Assembly (NCBI GenBank): GCA_900548465.1
Contig: URKY01000017.1
Span: forward strand, 1 to 46,426
Reading direction: 5' to 3'
Length of the DNA: 46,426 nucleotides
From: an uncultured Eubacterium sp.
GTDB taxonomy: Bacteria; Bacillota; Clostridia; Lachnospirales; Lachnospiraceae
Below are positions 1 to 8,667 of the stretch, one piece after another (the stretch's first letter is position 1; each line of letters opens with the position of its first letter). The notes under the pieces are model-generated. The model was not told where the DNA came from, did no database searches, and was given only the letters and a program-made list of their open reading frames with translations. Both the position numbers and the translations under genes were made by a program.

Positions 1-173
1 TAAAAGTAAAATCCACTGTGAAATGGAAGAGTGGAATTTAAAATTTTAATTTTGGAACTATTACCCGGGAATATAAAAGAGTGTTCATTTTACAACAAAT
101 ATGGTAGAATATTATTCGGAACAGAAACAATAATTATTAAACTAAAATAATAATATTAAGTTAGGAGAAAACC

Positions 174-1961
174 ATGGAAGAGAAGAAAAATAATGAAGGT
201 CTAAAAAGATATGAATTCATTAAAGAGGCAGATAAGAACTTATGGACATATGGTAGCCCTATAATTATTGAAAGCAGTGTCTTGGAGAAAGATACAGTTA
301 GCAAAAACAACAGACTAACACTTAAATTTACTAATATATATGAGGATGCCATTAGAGATGTGGATGTAACTATTGTAGCAAGCGACGGTGAAGGCAATTC
401 AGAAGAAATCAGTTATTGCTATCGTGCTCTTAACATGCCGTATATGAGTACAAAAGGAACAGACGTCAAATTCAAGATAAACAATAACGATGCAGATACA
501 TTTGAAGTAAAAGTAAACAAAATTGTTTTTGAAAACGGATATATCTGGCAAAAGAGTGACGCTGTGTTTGAAAGCACAGGGGACATTGATGACATGGAAT
601 TTTTTGCGCAGGCCAAGAATAAAGATTACAAAGATAATTATATTTCGGCAACAGAAGCTATTGCAAAAGAAGACAGTGTCAACATGACAAATGGAATTGA
701 AATCCTAAAGAGAATTGAATGGTATAAAGATTCAGATGAACTTCTAAAAAACGCCCAGAAAAAATTAGAAGTAATAAAACAGCATGAAGAGAGAAAACAG
801 ACACGAGAAAACAAAAAGAACAGTAGAAAAAGGGCAATGAGAAAAAAATATGTGAAAGCCCTGATTGGAGTGGTGATAATAGTAGCCATAGCAGGAATCG
901 CAGCAACACTTTTCTTTGTGCCTAATAATAAATACAAAGTCGCAAAACAGACACTTAATAAGAAGGACTATACAAAGGCTGCAAAACAGTTTGAAGCCCT
1001 TAACGGATTCTTAAAGAGTGAAGATTACCTTGCAGAAGCATATTATAACCTTGGTCTTAAAGAAATGACAGGCAATAATGAAGATAATGCATTAGACTAT
1101 TTTAAAAAGAGTTATAATGCTTCAAAAAAATCACAGCACGGAGTAATGGCTGAATCATTCCTGGATTACTATGACGGACAAAAAGCACTTGAAGCAAAAG
1201 ATTACGATAAGGCAATGAAATTATTCAAATCAAGTGCAAATGTAGCGGCAGATTTTAATATAATAAATAAAGCAAGTGCCGGAATGGCAGAGATATATTA
1301 TCTTCAGGCTAACTACGAAACAGCTTGGAATACAATAAAGAATGTATATGCAAAGGATAAATCCTACGAGTCAGAGTATGGAACGTATGGATATGCGTAT
1401 GCTAAATCACTGGTAGACGCAGGAAAAACAAAAGAAGGTATGTCAATTTATAATGGAGTATCAAAATACACTAAAGCAGCCAACTTAAACGAAAGCGTAT
1501 ACAATCAGGCAGTAAAACTTGGGGAACAGGGAAAAGTTACAGAGGCAATGAACCTTCTTAATACAATTAAGAATGGTTATAAGCCGGCAAACGATTTACA
1601 CACAAAAATGAAAAAATTCAATCACAAAACAAGATTTTGGGTTGGATTATGGAAACATAAAGGTGTTGTTAAGGGCGAGAAAGTAACTTACAGAATAAGA
1701 ATATCTACAGTTCTTTATAAAGGTGACATGTGCCTTAGAATTATAGATCAGAACAATAAAAAACTTGGATTTGATACAGTTATAAGTAACAAGAACAGAG
1801 TAACACAGATTGAAATTGGAACTTATCAGTTACACTTCAAACTTAAGAAATTCTCAGACCAGAAATTTACTTACACTCTAAAGGGTGGCAAGAAGATGAT
1901 AAGAGAACTTAAGTATGGCGGAGAAAAATTCAAATCAAAATACAAGAAAAAAGTAAAGTAA
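174..1961 (+). CDS. Membrane-anchored TPR-repeat protein, function unknown
   Basis: A 595-residue protein of unrecognised family. It starts at an ATG behind a good ribosome binding site (AGGAG). Three parts can be seen. Residues 1 to about 200 form a hydrophilic domain rich in beta-type sequence. A highly basic stretch then leads into one transmembrane helix at about residues 228-248 (VVIIVAIAGIAATLFFV). Residues about 250-480 hold helical repeats of tetratricopeptide type, with motifs such as KKDYTKAAKQFEALNGF and AKDYDKAMKLFKSSANV. The last 110 residues look beta-rich and end in a very basic tail. With no signal peptide and a central helix, the N-terminal part is probably cytoplasmic and the TPR part outside. 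The neighbouring secreted proteins suggest a cell-envelope role, but no function can be named. Confidence 0.85.
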   Translation: MEEKKNNEGLKRYEFIKEADKNLWTYGSPIIIESSVLEKDTVSKNNRLTLKFTNIYEDAIRDVDVTIVASDGEGNSEEISYCYRALNMPYMSTKGTDVKFKINNNDADTFEVKVNKIVFENGYIWQKSDAVFESTGDIDDMEFFAQAKNKDYKDNYISATEAIAKEDSVNMTNGIEILKRIEWYKDSDELLKNAQKKLEVIKQHEERKQTRENKKNSRKRAMRKKYVKALIGVVIIVAIAGIAATLFFVPNNKYKVAKQTLNKKDYTKAAKQFEALNGFLKSEDYLAEAYYNLGLKEMTGNNEDNALDYFKKSYNASKKSQHGVMAESFLDYYDGQKALEAKDYDKAMKLFKSSANVAADFNIINKASAGMAEIYYLQANYETAWNTIKNVYAKDKSYESEYGTYGYAYAKSLVDAGKTKEGMSIYNGVSKYTKAANLNESVYNQAVKLGEQGKVTEAMNLLNTIKNGYKPANDLHTKMKKFNHKTRFWVGLWKHKGVVKGEKVTYRIRISTVLYKGDMCLRIIDQNNKKLGFDTVISNKNRVTQIEIGTYQLHFKLKKFSDQKFTYTLKGGKKMIRELKYGGEKFKSKYKKKVK

Positions 1962-1973
1962 TTTAGAAATAAG

Positions 1974-2000
1974 ATATGGTCATCCTTTGGATGACCATAT
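1974..2000 (+). terminator. Intercistronic perfect hairpin
   Basis: ATATGGTCATCC, a TTT loop and GGATGACCATAT form a perfect 12-bp stem 12 bases after the TPR gene stop. No T-run follows, so it may be a weak terminator or an mRNA-stabilising hairpin between two co-transcribed genes. Confidence 0.5.
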
Positions 2001-2024
2001 TACATATTCACGAGGAGAGCAGTT

Positions 2025-3305
2025 ATGAAATTGAAAAAAACATTGGCGTTGCTTCTTATAGCAACTTTTACAATATCATCAAACATCACAGGTGTTACAA
2101 CAAATGCAGAACAAAGTCAGGCTAAACAGGTTATTGCAAAATCGAAACAAAATTCCATAAAGCAGTCTACAGTAAAGAAATTAGAAGTATTTAATGAAAC
2201 ACAATTATTAGCAAAAAAATCTAAGTATACAACTATATCAAAGGCAGCAGACTCAATAAGACCTAAAGTGTTAAGACATGAACCGAATGCAAGAGTGTAT
2301 ATAAAAACTACTATATCAAATCCGACAGATGCATATACTGCCCTGAGAAATGAAGTGTTAAAAATAACGGACAATAGCGATGAAGGTGATTATATGCGTT
2401 GGGATAACCGAATAGAAGAGCCTTCATACAGATATTATTCAGAAACCAAGTCAGGTAAAAAGTATTATTATTATGAATTTAAAATAAAGTATACATATTA
2501 CACAACCCTGACTCAAAAAAGTCAGGTAGATCAAAAAGTTGATGAAATTATCAAAAGTTTTAATTTCACGGAAACGACAACTGATTATGAAAAAGTTAAG
2601 ACAGTCTATGATTATGTATGTAGCACTGTAACCTATGCAAAAGATATGAGACCGTTGATTGTATATACTTCATGGTCTGCGTTGTTCAACAATGAAGCGG
2701 TATGTCAGGGATATGCACAATTAATGTACAAGATGTTAAAAGAACTTGGCATTTCAGTAAGAGTAATTCCCGGCAAGGCAAACAACCAGAGCCATGGATG
2801 GAATATAGTAAAGCTGGGAGATTATTACTATAATCTTGATTCTACATGGGATGCGGAACTATATCATAACAAAATGCAGTACCATTTTTTCTTAAAAGGC
2901 GATAAATTCCCTTATCACAAGAGATATGATGAATTTTCTACTGATGAGTTCTATGCGGAATATCCTATGGCAGAAAAGGAATACGGTCAGGAAAATCAGG
3001 ATTACTCATTTAATAGTAAAAAAGCAAAAATTCAGATAATTGAGCCTAAAATTATAAGCGCTAAAAGGAAGAAAATTAAGATAAGAAAAATTGATGAAGT
3101 TAAGAAATACGAGGTATTATATTGCACAAGTAAGAAGTTTAGGTCAAATAAGAAAAAAATGGTAACTTCTAAAAATGTTTTTAAACTAAAGAGGTTAAAA
3201 AAAGAAAAAAAATACTATGTGAAATACAGAGGCTACTGTTATATAGACGGTACAAGAGTAAATACCAGGTGGTCTTCAATTAAAAAAATAAAAAAACTTT
3301 TATAA
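2025..3305 (+). CDS. Secreted transglutaminase-like (cysteine protease fold) protein
   Basis: A 426-residue secreted protein. Residues 1 to about 28 are a signal peptide (MKLKKTLALLLIATFTISS, then small residues). The central part carries a transglutaminase-like domain of the microbial type: KTVYDYVCSTVTYAKD, then AVCQGYAQLMY, HGWNIVKL and YNLDSTWD. The predicted catalytic triad is Cys227, His257 and Asp272, all present and in the usual order. The C-terminal 100 residues are very basic and resemble a fibronectin-type or cell-wall-binding module (YEVLYCTSKKF, KKYYVKYRGY). Such proteins in Firmicutes are thought to act on surface peptides or cell-wall material; the substrate is unknown. The start follows a GAGGAGAG ribosome binding site. 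The gene lies 63 bases behind the TPR gene and may share its transcript. Confidence 0.85.
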   Translation: MKLKKTLALLLIATFTISSNITGVTTNAEQSQAKQVIAKSKQNSIKQSTVKKLEVFNETQLLAKKSKYTTISKAADSIRPKVLRHEPNARVYIKTTISNPTDAYTALRNEVLKITDNSDEGDYMRWDNRIEEPSYRYYSETKSGKKYYYYEFKIKYTYYTTLTQKSQVDQKVDEIIKSFNFTETTTDYEKVKTVYDYVCSTVTYAKDMRPLIVYTSWSALFNNEAVCQGYAQLMYKMLKELGISVRVIPGKANNQSHGWNIVKLGDYYYNLDSTWDAELYHNKMQYHFFLKGDKFPYHKRYDEFSTDEFYAEYPMAEKEYGQENQDYSFNSKKAKIQIIEPKIISAKRKKIKIRKIDEVKKYEVLYCTSKKFRSNKKKMVTSKNVFKLKRLKKEKKYYVKYRGYCYIDGTRVNTRWSSIKKIKKLL

Positions 3306-3451
3306 AAAAAAACACCACTAATAAAAAATGAACACTATAAAAGACTTTTTCTGTTATATACAATATTCTTATGGAGAGTGTGGAGTATAGAAAAAACACA
3401 CGAATTTTGTAAAAATCCAGTATATATAATATTAAGAGAGGAGTTTTTTAT

Positions 3452-5275
3452 ATGAAAGGACAGTTGAAAAAGCTTGTAGCAATTGTAAGTGCTTTCGCTA
3501 TGATTATGTGTTCTATAACAATATATAATCATGTATCAGTAGAAGCAAGTGCTACAGCAAGTCAAAATGGAAAGAAGTACGAGGTCATAGACGGACAAAA
3601 TGAAGGGTTTACCGGATTTACGTGTAATGGTTTACAGGTTTTGAATGATGTTTATGGACATATCGGATTTGCATGGGGAATTGATGTAGAAGTATCGAGT
3701 ATCAAGGTACAGATTAATGGTGCAGATGTTGCAACATACAACGGTAATGCAAAAGGAATATTTGTTCCATATTCTGCTTTTAAAGAATTAGCAAATGGAG
3801 AATATCCTATTGTGGTAACAGCAACAACTACGGCAACAGAAACTCAGGAAGCAACTGAGGTTAAAGGTAATGCAACATTGAAAATATCAGCAGCAGAGGA
3901 AACAACTACAGCAGAGGAAATTACAGATCCTGAAAAGGTTGACTGGAATAGCCGTGGATGGATTGGAAACGGAACAACAGATACAACACTTACAGACAGA
4001 TTTAAAGCGTATGTATTACCATCTAATCCAAAAACATTAGAAGTTATAAATTTCCAGAACAAAAACGGAGTAGATGCATTGTATATGCCAAACAATGAAT
4101 CACCGGCTAAAACAGTAACAGTAAATGGTACTGATATAACTGCAAAATGTGTAACAGACGGTGCACAGACATTCGTTCCGGGAAGTGCATTAAAGGCAGC
4201 AACTTATAATGAAGTTGTGATTACTACAGTAAATAATGTAGTGTTAAAAGCATTTATTTATAATAATAAAGTTGAAGAACCTTCAGAAACTGAAAGCCCT
4301 GAAACTCCTACAACTAAAGATGCAACAGCAGATGATTATGAGTGGGTTAAGTTTGGATTAGGTGCAGCAGTTCCTGATAATACATACTATTACGACAAAA
4401 AGAGTCTTACAAACATATCTGTAGTAAATATTCAAGTGCCGGGATATGCACCTGAGATTACAGGTAGTTACGTAAATGCTCCGACCGGAGTTTTAAGCGT
4501 TAAGGTTAATGGTGTTGCTGTAGATAAAGGAATTCAAGGTGCAGGTGTTTGCATTGATTTATCTTACTATACAAAGAATATAAACGAAGTAGTAATTGAG
4601 TATGCTGGTGGCACAGGAAAGATGTTGGTAAAAAATGCATCTGTAAAGGATGAAGCATCAGCGACAATTGATGGTGAGGCAGTTACAGTAACAAATGGAA
4701 AGATTACACTTGGAGATGCACAGTACGGATATTACTGTAATGGTAAGATGTACAAGGCAGGTTCAGAAGTTGAAGTTACAGAAGACATGGCATTTACATC
4801 AGTGAAGGAACTTAATATCACAATGGCACAGGGAGCAGGCATCAGATACATAGGTGATTCAGGACTTAGATTCCAAGCTACAATTACTTCAGATAATATG
4901 GATGCTGTAGCGTCAGATGCTATCACAGAAGGTACATTAATTACTACAAGTGATATTTATAATGAAGGTAAAAATGGTGAATTAACTCTTGAATATGCAA
5001 AAACAAAATTAAACATTGTAAATAGTGGTTGGTTTAACAATCAGACAGGTGTGTATTGCGGCTCTGTTTGTAAAATTGCAGAAAGCAATTATAAGAGAGA
5101 ATTCGTAGCAAGAGCTTATGTAACAATTAAATATGAAAACGCAGATGATGTAACTGTTTACTCAGGAATGGGATCTTCAAGATCAGTACAGTTTGTTGCA
5201 CATGCAATCATTGCTGATGGCTATAAGGGAATTGCTGAAGAGTATCATAGTGTGATTGATAACTTTGCTAAATAA
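3452..5275 (+). CDS. Large secreted multi-domain surface protein, function unknown
   Basis: A 607-residue exported protein with a clear signal peptide (basic start, hydrophobic core, likely cleavage near VEASA at about residue 34). The mature part shows three related beta-rich modules of 100-110 residues, each with a segment like VKVNGVAV or VTVNGTDI. They are joined by Thr/Glu/Pro-rich linkers (TTTAEEITDPE, SETESPETPTTKD). A C-terminal domain at about residues 460-607 contains AGIRYIGDSGLRFQATI. No LPXTG, lipobox or S-layer motif is visible, so release or non-covalent attachment is likely. The start has a strong AGAGGAG site. Only 16 bases separate its stop from the 49-codon ORF, which points to one transcript for both. 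The family was not recognised; adhesin or glycan-binding roles are guesses. Confidence 0.8.
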   Translation: MKGQLKKLVAIVSAFAMIMCSITIYNHVSVEASATASQNGKKYEVIDGQNEGFTGFTCNGLQVLNDVYGHIGFAWGIDVEVSSIKVQINGADVATYNGNAKGIFVPYSAFKELANGEYPIVVTATTTATETQEATEVKGNATLKISAAEETTTAEEITDPEKVDWNSRGWIGNGTTDTTLTDRFKAYVLPSNPKTLEVINFQNKNGVDALYMPNNESPAKTVTVNGTDITAKCVTDGAQTFVPGSALKAATYNEVVITTVNNVVLKAFIYNNKVEEPSETESPETPTTKDATADDYEWVKFGLGAAVPDNTYYYDKKSLTNISVVNIQVPGYAPEITGSYVNAPTGVLSVKVNGVAVDKGIQGAGVCIDLSYYTKNINEVVIEYAGGTGKMLVKNASVKDEASATIDGEAVTVTNGKITLGDAQYGYYCNGKMYKAGSEVEVTEDMAFTSVKELNITMAQGAGIRYIGDSGLRFQATITSDNMDAVASDAITEGTLITTSDIYNEGKNGELTLEYAKTKLNIVNSGWFNNQTGVYCGSVCKIAESNYKREFVARAYVTIKYENADDVTVYSGMGSSRSVQFVAHAIIADGYKGIAEEYHSVIDNFAK

Positions 5276-5291
5276 TATGGAGGTGCTTAGA

Positions 5292-5441
5292 ATGAAAAAA
5301 ATATATATGGATCCTGAAGTAGAAATGATAGAATTTGACACAAAAGATGTTATTACAACAAGTGGTGAAAAAGATTTAGGCGGTGTAGCCGGAGATCCAA
5401 AAGATGCTAATGATCTTAACGGATGGTCAGGACTTTACTAA
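5292..5441 (+). CDS. 49-residue peptide, co-transcribed with the surface protein
   Basis: A short ORF starting at an ATG behind a good GGAGG site. A longer in-frame reading would begin inside the upstream gene and has no such site. The peptide begins MKKIYMDPEVEMIEFDTKD, continues VITTSG, and ends in a Gly/Asp/Asn-rich tail finishing GWSGLY. It has no membrane segment and no cysteine. A perfect terminator follows 42 bases after the stop, so the surface protein and this peptide form a discrete transcription unit. The charged leader-like front, a TTSG junction and a small-residue tail resemble the layout of a precursor or signalling peptide, but no modification enzyme is nearby. Reality of the gene is likely; function unknown. 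Confidence 0.7.
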   Translation: MKKIYMDPEVEMIEFDTKDVITTSGEKDLGGVAGDPKDANDLNGWSGLY

Positions 5442-5483
5442 ATTTAGTAAAATATAATTAACTGCTACTCACGGAGTAGATAT

Positions 5484-5517
5484 AAAACACCCGGCAGGTT
5501 TCTGCCGGGTGTTTTGT
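5484..5517 (+). terminator. Rho-independent terminator
   Basis: AAAACACCCGGCAG (5484-5497), loop GTTT, CTGCCGGGTGTTTT (5502-5515): a perfect 14-bp stem with a T-tract. It ends the surface protein and 49-residue peptide unit and is one of the strongest terminators in the window. Confidence 0.95.
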
Positions 5518-5541
5518 ATACATAGTTTTGTTATAAAATTT

Positions 5542-5572
5542 TTGCAATCCTTTTTGAAATTAATGGTATAAT
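5542..5572 (+). promoter_or_regulatory. Possible promoter of the 72-codon ORF
   Basis: TTGCAA (5542-5547), a 19-base spacer and a perfect TATAAT (5567-5572), directly after a terminator and 31 bases before the next start codon. The long spacer lowers confidence. Confidence 0.45.
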
Positions 5573-5603
5573 ATACATAGAATTCTTTTAAGGAGGCATT
5601 ATA

Positions 5604-5822
5604 ATGGATAAAGAAAAAATGATTAATGATATTGTGGCAATGTTAGATAATGGAGTAAAAAGAGGTGACGGCCATATTAATGTTAAGGTTAATCCTGACG
5701 CTGACGAGGCTAAGGAAGTAAAGGATGAAAAGTCAGTAACAAGAGGTACTGCTGAATGTTCAATTAATCCTATGCCGTGCTGTGCACCTACGGAAATTCT
5801 TCCGGGAGATGACGAAGAGTAA
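5604..5822 (+). CDS. 72-residue acidic Cys-containing peptide, unknown function
   Basis: A small acidic protein with a strong AAGGAGG site before its ATG. The front half (MDKEKMINDIVAMLDNG) can form an amphipathic helix. A charged linker follows, then a C-terminal segment with three cysteines (ECSINPMPCC) and an acidic end (GDDEE). It has no signal peptide or membrane helix. It stands alone behind its own candidate promoter and 46 bases ahead of the YitT gene, so the two may be co-transcribed. The helical front plus Cys-rich tail could be a metal- or redox-binding peptide or a precursor peptide; neither is shown by sequence. Confidence 0.7.
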   Translation: MDKEKMINDIVAMLDNGVKRGDGHINVKVNPDADEAKEVKDEKSVTRGTAECSINPMPCCAPTEILPGDDEE

Positions 5823-5868
5823 GACTTTGAAACTTCTGTACTTATATTGCTACATATAAAGGGGCAGT

Positions 5869-6759
5869 ATGAGTGGAGAAAAACGGGAAAAATATGTAAG
5901 TTTAGGGGCAAGAATTTTCGGAATTACCATGACGTCATTACTTTACGCCGTGGGAGTGGGAGTGTTTCTTAATCCTAATAATCTGGCTCCGGGAGGAGTT
6001 TCGGGAATAGCTATTATACTGAAAAAAATATTCCCGGTGTTACCGGGAGTAGGCATGCTTATTCTGATTATAAATATACCTATTATGATAGTGGGGTGGA
6101 AAAAGTTCGGACCAAGGTTTATCATAAGCACAAGCTATGCTCTTGTTATATCATCTCTGTTTATTGATATCATTCCAAAGATGATTGATGTTGATTCAGT
6201 CTCAGACAATCCAATGCTTTCATCAATTATTGGTGGCGCGGCATTTGGACTCGCCATGGGACTTTTGTTTAGAATGGAAACTACGACAGGTGGTATGGAC
6301 ATAATTGTAAAAATAGTCAGGGGAAAATATTCCCATCTAAAAACCGGGCAGATATATCTGCTTCTTGACATTGTTATTCTCATTGCTTCGGCATTTGCAT
6401 TTAGCAATGTGGAAGTGGCACTTTATGCGGCAATTGCCATATATGTGTCTACATTAGTTATGGACAAGGCTATTTATATAGGGGATGAGGCTACCCTGAT
6501 TTATATAATGAGTAAGAAGAGAAAACAGATTGCGGATTACATGATGAAAGAACTGGACGTGGGAGTTACATTTATAAAGAGTAAGGGGGCATACAGTAAC
6601 GCTGACGGTGAAATTATTATGTGCGTAATGAGAAAACAGAGACTTGCAAAGGTGCGAACTGCCCTGAAGGAAACTGACCCGGAGGCATTTATGATTATAA
6701 CGTCAGCCAATGAAGTCTTTGGAGAAGGGTTCAAATCCCACTTTAAAGCTGATATATAA
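5869..6759 (+). CDS. YitT family membrane protein
   Basis: A 296-residue integral membrane protein. The first 200 residues contain five or six hydrophobic helices with typical YitT motifs (GVGVFLNPNNLAPGGVSGIA near the front and METTTGGMDIIVKI in the middle). The C-terminal 80 residues form a soluble DUF2179 domain (VGVTFIKSKGAYSN, then GEIIMCVMRKQRLAKVR and DPEAFMIITSANEVFGEGF). This two-part build and length are normal for the family. The transported or sensed molecule is unknown. The ATG follows GGGGC. A terminator-like hairpin follows the gene. Confidence 0.9.
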   Translation: MSGEKREKYVSLGARIFGITMTSLLYAVGVGVFLNPNNLAPGGVSGIAIILKKIFPVLPGVGMLILIINIPIMIVGWKKFGPRFIISTSYALVISSLFIDIIPKMIDVDSVSDNPMLSSIIGGAAFGLAMGLLFRMETTTGGMDIIVKIVRGKYSHLKTGQIYLLLDIVILIASAFAFSNVEVALYAAIAIYVSTLVMDKAIYIGDEATLIYIMSKKRKQIADYMMKELDVGVTFIKSKGAYSNADGEIIMCVMRKQRLAKVRTALKETDPEAFMIITSANEVFGEGFKSHFKADI

Positions 6760-6814
6760 AAGATTAAACATTGACGAAAATATGCTAAAAAACTAAACAA
6801 AATAATGAATTTTT

Positions 6815-6851
6815 CAAGTAGTTCCGGTTTACAAATGGGGCTACTTGTTTT
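6815..6851 (+). terminator. Terminator after the YitT gene
   Basis: CAAGTAGTTCC (6815-6825) pairs with GGGGCTACTTG (6837-6847), 11 bp including two G-T pairs, and is followed by TTTTAAAATATTATTTT. It lies between yitT and proB; the overlapping in-frame reading upstream of proB is therefore not coding. Confidence 0.65.
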
Positions 6852-6906
6852 AAAATATTATTTTAGCAAGGTATATCTGATAAGAAAGAAATATTCGGAG
6901 GAAATC

Positions 6907-7692
6907 ATGGCAGTATTAAAGGACGTAAAGAGAATAGTCGTTAAGGTGGGAACTTCTTCCCTTACTCATTCGACCGGAAAAGTAAACATAAGGCAGATGA
7001 AAAAAATAGTTACGGTTATTTCTGATATAGTTAATTCAGGAATAGAGGTAGCTTTGGTAACATCAGGAGCCATTGCAGTAGGTGTTGGAAAACTTGGACT
7101 TAAGGAACGACCAACGACAACTACAGGAAAGCAGGCGGTGGCAACTGTCGGACAGTGCGAGCTTATGTTTATGTACGATAAGATGTTTGACGAATACGGA
7201 CATACTATTGGGCAGTTCCTTATTACAAAGAGAGATGTGGACAATGAAGAAAGCAGGGAGAACCTTGTAAATGCTTTTGAGAAGACATTTGAATTTGGCT
7301 CAATACCTGTAATTAACGAAAATGACGTTGTGGGCATTGAAGAAATTGTATATGGTGACAATGACAATCTTTCGGCTATTGTTGCAAAACTTATAAATGC
7401 CGATGCTCTTTTGATATTAACAGATATAGACGGATTATATGACAAAAATCCTAAAGAAGATGAATATGCCAGAATTATACCGGTAGTTGAGGAGATTACT
7501 CTTGGACTTTATGAAATAGCCGGTGGCAAGGGCTCGAAGTTTGGAACTGGCGGTATGATTACGAAACTGCAGGCGGCACAGACAGCTACGGAAGCCGGCA
7601 TAGATACTATTCTGATGAATGGCGCAGAGCCGGAGAACATTTACAAAGTGTTAGAGGGACATCAGGTAGGGACATTCTTTGTGGCAAAATAA
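6907..7692 (+). CDS. proB: Glutamate 5-kinase (short form without PUA domain)
   Basis: Phosphorylates L-glutamate at the gamma-carboxyl, the first step of proline synthesis, in the cytoplasm. The amino-acid kinase fold is covered by clear motifs: VVKVGTSSLT at the N-terminus, VALVTSGAIAVGVGKLGL, PVINENDVV, YGDNDNLSAIVAKLI, LLILTDIDGLYDKNP and GTGGMITKLQAAQTA. The chosen ATG follows GGAGGA at the right distance; an in-frame ATG 102 bases upstream lies in a terminator hairpin and is rejected. At 261 residues it lacks the C-terminal PUA domain of the long E. coli type (about 367 residues), as in a number of Firmicutes. The partner proA is not in the window. Confidence 0.92.
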   Translation: MAVLKDVKRIVVKVGTSSLTHSTGKVNIRQMKKIVTVISDIVNSGIEVALVTSGAIAVGVGKLGLKERPTTTTGKQAVATVGQCELMFMYDKMFDEYGHTIGQFLITKRDVDNEESRENLVNAFEKTFEFGSIPVINENDVVGIEEIVYGDNDNLSAIVAKLINADALLILTDIDGLYDKNPKEDEYARIIPVVEEITLGLYEIAGGKGSKFGTGGMITKLQAAQTATEAGIDTILMNGAEPENIYKVLEGHQVGTFFVAK

Positions 7693-7764
7693 TATTACAA
7701 AAGAAAGCATCTATATTGGAATATATACATAGACAGTTGCTTTCAAGAAACGTAGGAGAATATT

Positions 7765-8643
7765 ATGAAAAAATTATTATTTATTATTAATCCAAAAGCC
7801 GGAGTAAAGAAAAATAAAAATTATATTGATGATGCTATTAAAGTTTTTGAAGAAGCAGGTTACAAAGTAGGAGTAAAATTTACAAAAAAAAGATTTGATG
7901 GTACAGAGATAGCTAAGGAATATGGTGCCAAGGCAGACATGGTAGTATGCATGGGTGGTGACGGCACTTTAAATGAAGTCATTCAGGGATTGATTGAAGG
8001 TCAGGTTTCCACACCTCTTGGATACATACCGGCGGGCTCTACAAATGATTTTGCTACAAGTCTTGGGTTGAAGACTGATCCTAAGGAAGAAGCTGAATAT
8101 ATAGTTTCTCACGGGGCAAAACCTCTTGATATGGGAATGTTTAACGGACGTTATTTTGTATACACTGCATCAGCAGGTATATTTACTAAGACATCGTATT
8201 CAACACCGCAAAAGATGAAAAACAAGCTTGGACATTTCGCATATATTCTTCACGGAAGCAGAGAATTGTTCCATATAAGAAGACTTAAGTTAAAAATTGA
8301 ACTTGAGGATGAAACATATGAAGGAAAATATATTTTTGCAGCTATCAATAATGCAACAAAGGTTGGCGGTATCATGAAACTGGATGAGAACCTTGTAGAG
8401 TTTAATGATGGTGTATTTGAACTTATGCTTGTTGAATTTCCTAAGGGGCCGGTGGAATTTATGAAATTGGTTGTCAAGATATTTAAACAGGAATTCACAG
8501 GAAAAATAACTTTAAAACAGATAAAACAGGCCAGAATCACAGATTGTACAGATATTGACTGGTCTCTGGATGGAGAAAAGGAAAAAGGACAGCCTGTAGT
8601 AGAATTCAAGGTTGTTCACGATGCTGTTAACTTTATTTATTAA
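7765..8643 (+). CDS. Diacylglycerol kinase-family lipid kinase (YegS/BmrU type)
   Basis: A 292-residue soluble lipid kinase of the DAGK catalytic family. It starts with FIINPKAGVKKNKN, carries the nucleotide-binding GGDGTLNEVIQGL (Gly64-Gly65-Asp66-Gly67-Thr68) and then PAGSTNDFATSLG, followed by a beta-sandwich C-terminal half (FAAINNATKVGGIMKLDE, DGVFELMLVEFP). Members phosphorylate diacylglycerol, phosphatidylglycerol or related lipids; Firmicutes DgkB recycles diacylglycerol from lipoteichoic acid synthesis. Whether this is DgkB or a YegS-like enzyme is not resolved. It is followed 24 bases later by citrate synthase, and appears to head a unit running to the pyrophosphatase terminator. 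Confidence 0.88.
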   Translation: MKKLLFIINPKAGVKKNKNYIDDAIKVFEEAGYKVGVKFTKKRFDGTEIAKEYGAKADMVVCMGGDGTLNEVIQGLIEGQVSTPLGYIPAGSTNDFATSLGLKTDPKEEAEYIVSHGAKPLDMGMFNGRYFVYTASAGIFTKTSYSTPQKMKNKLGHFAYILHGSRELFHIRRLKLKIELEDETYEGKYIFAAINNATKVGGIMKLDENLVEFNDGVFELMLVEFPKGPVEFMKLVVKIFKQEFTGKITLKQIKQARITDCTDIDWSLDGEKEKGQPVVEFKVVHDAVNFIY

Positions 8644-8667
8644 AAGAAAGATGTAAGTGGGGTGTTT

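Noticed and set aside
6805..6906. N-terminal extension of ProB
   Set aside because: The extra 34 codons lie in a terminator hairpin, and the family start with GGAGGA is at 6907.
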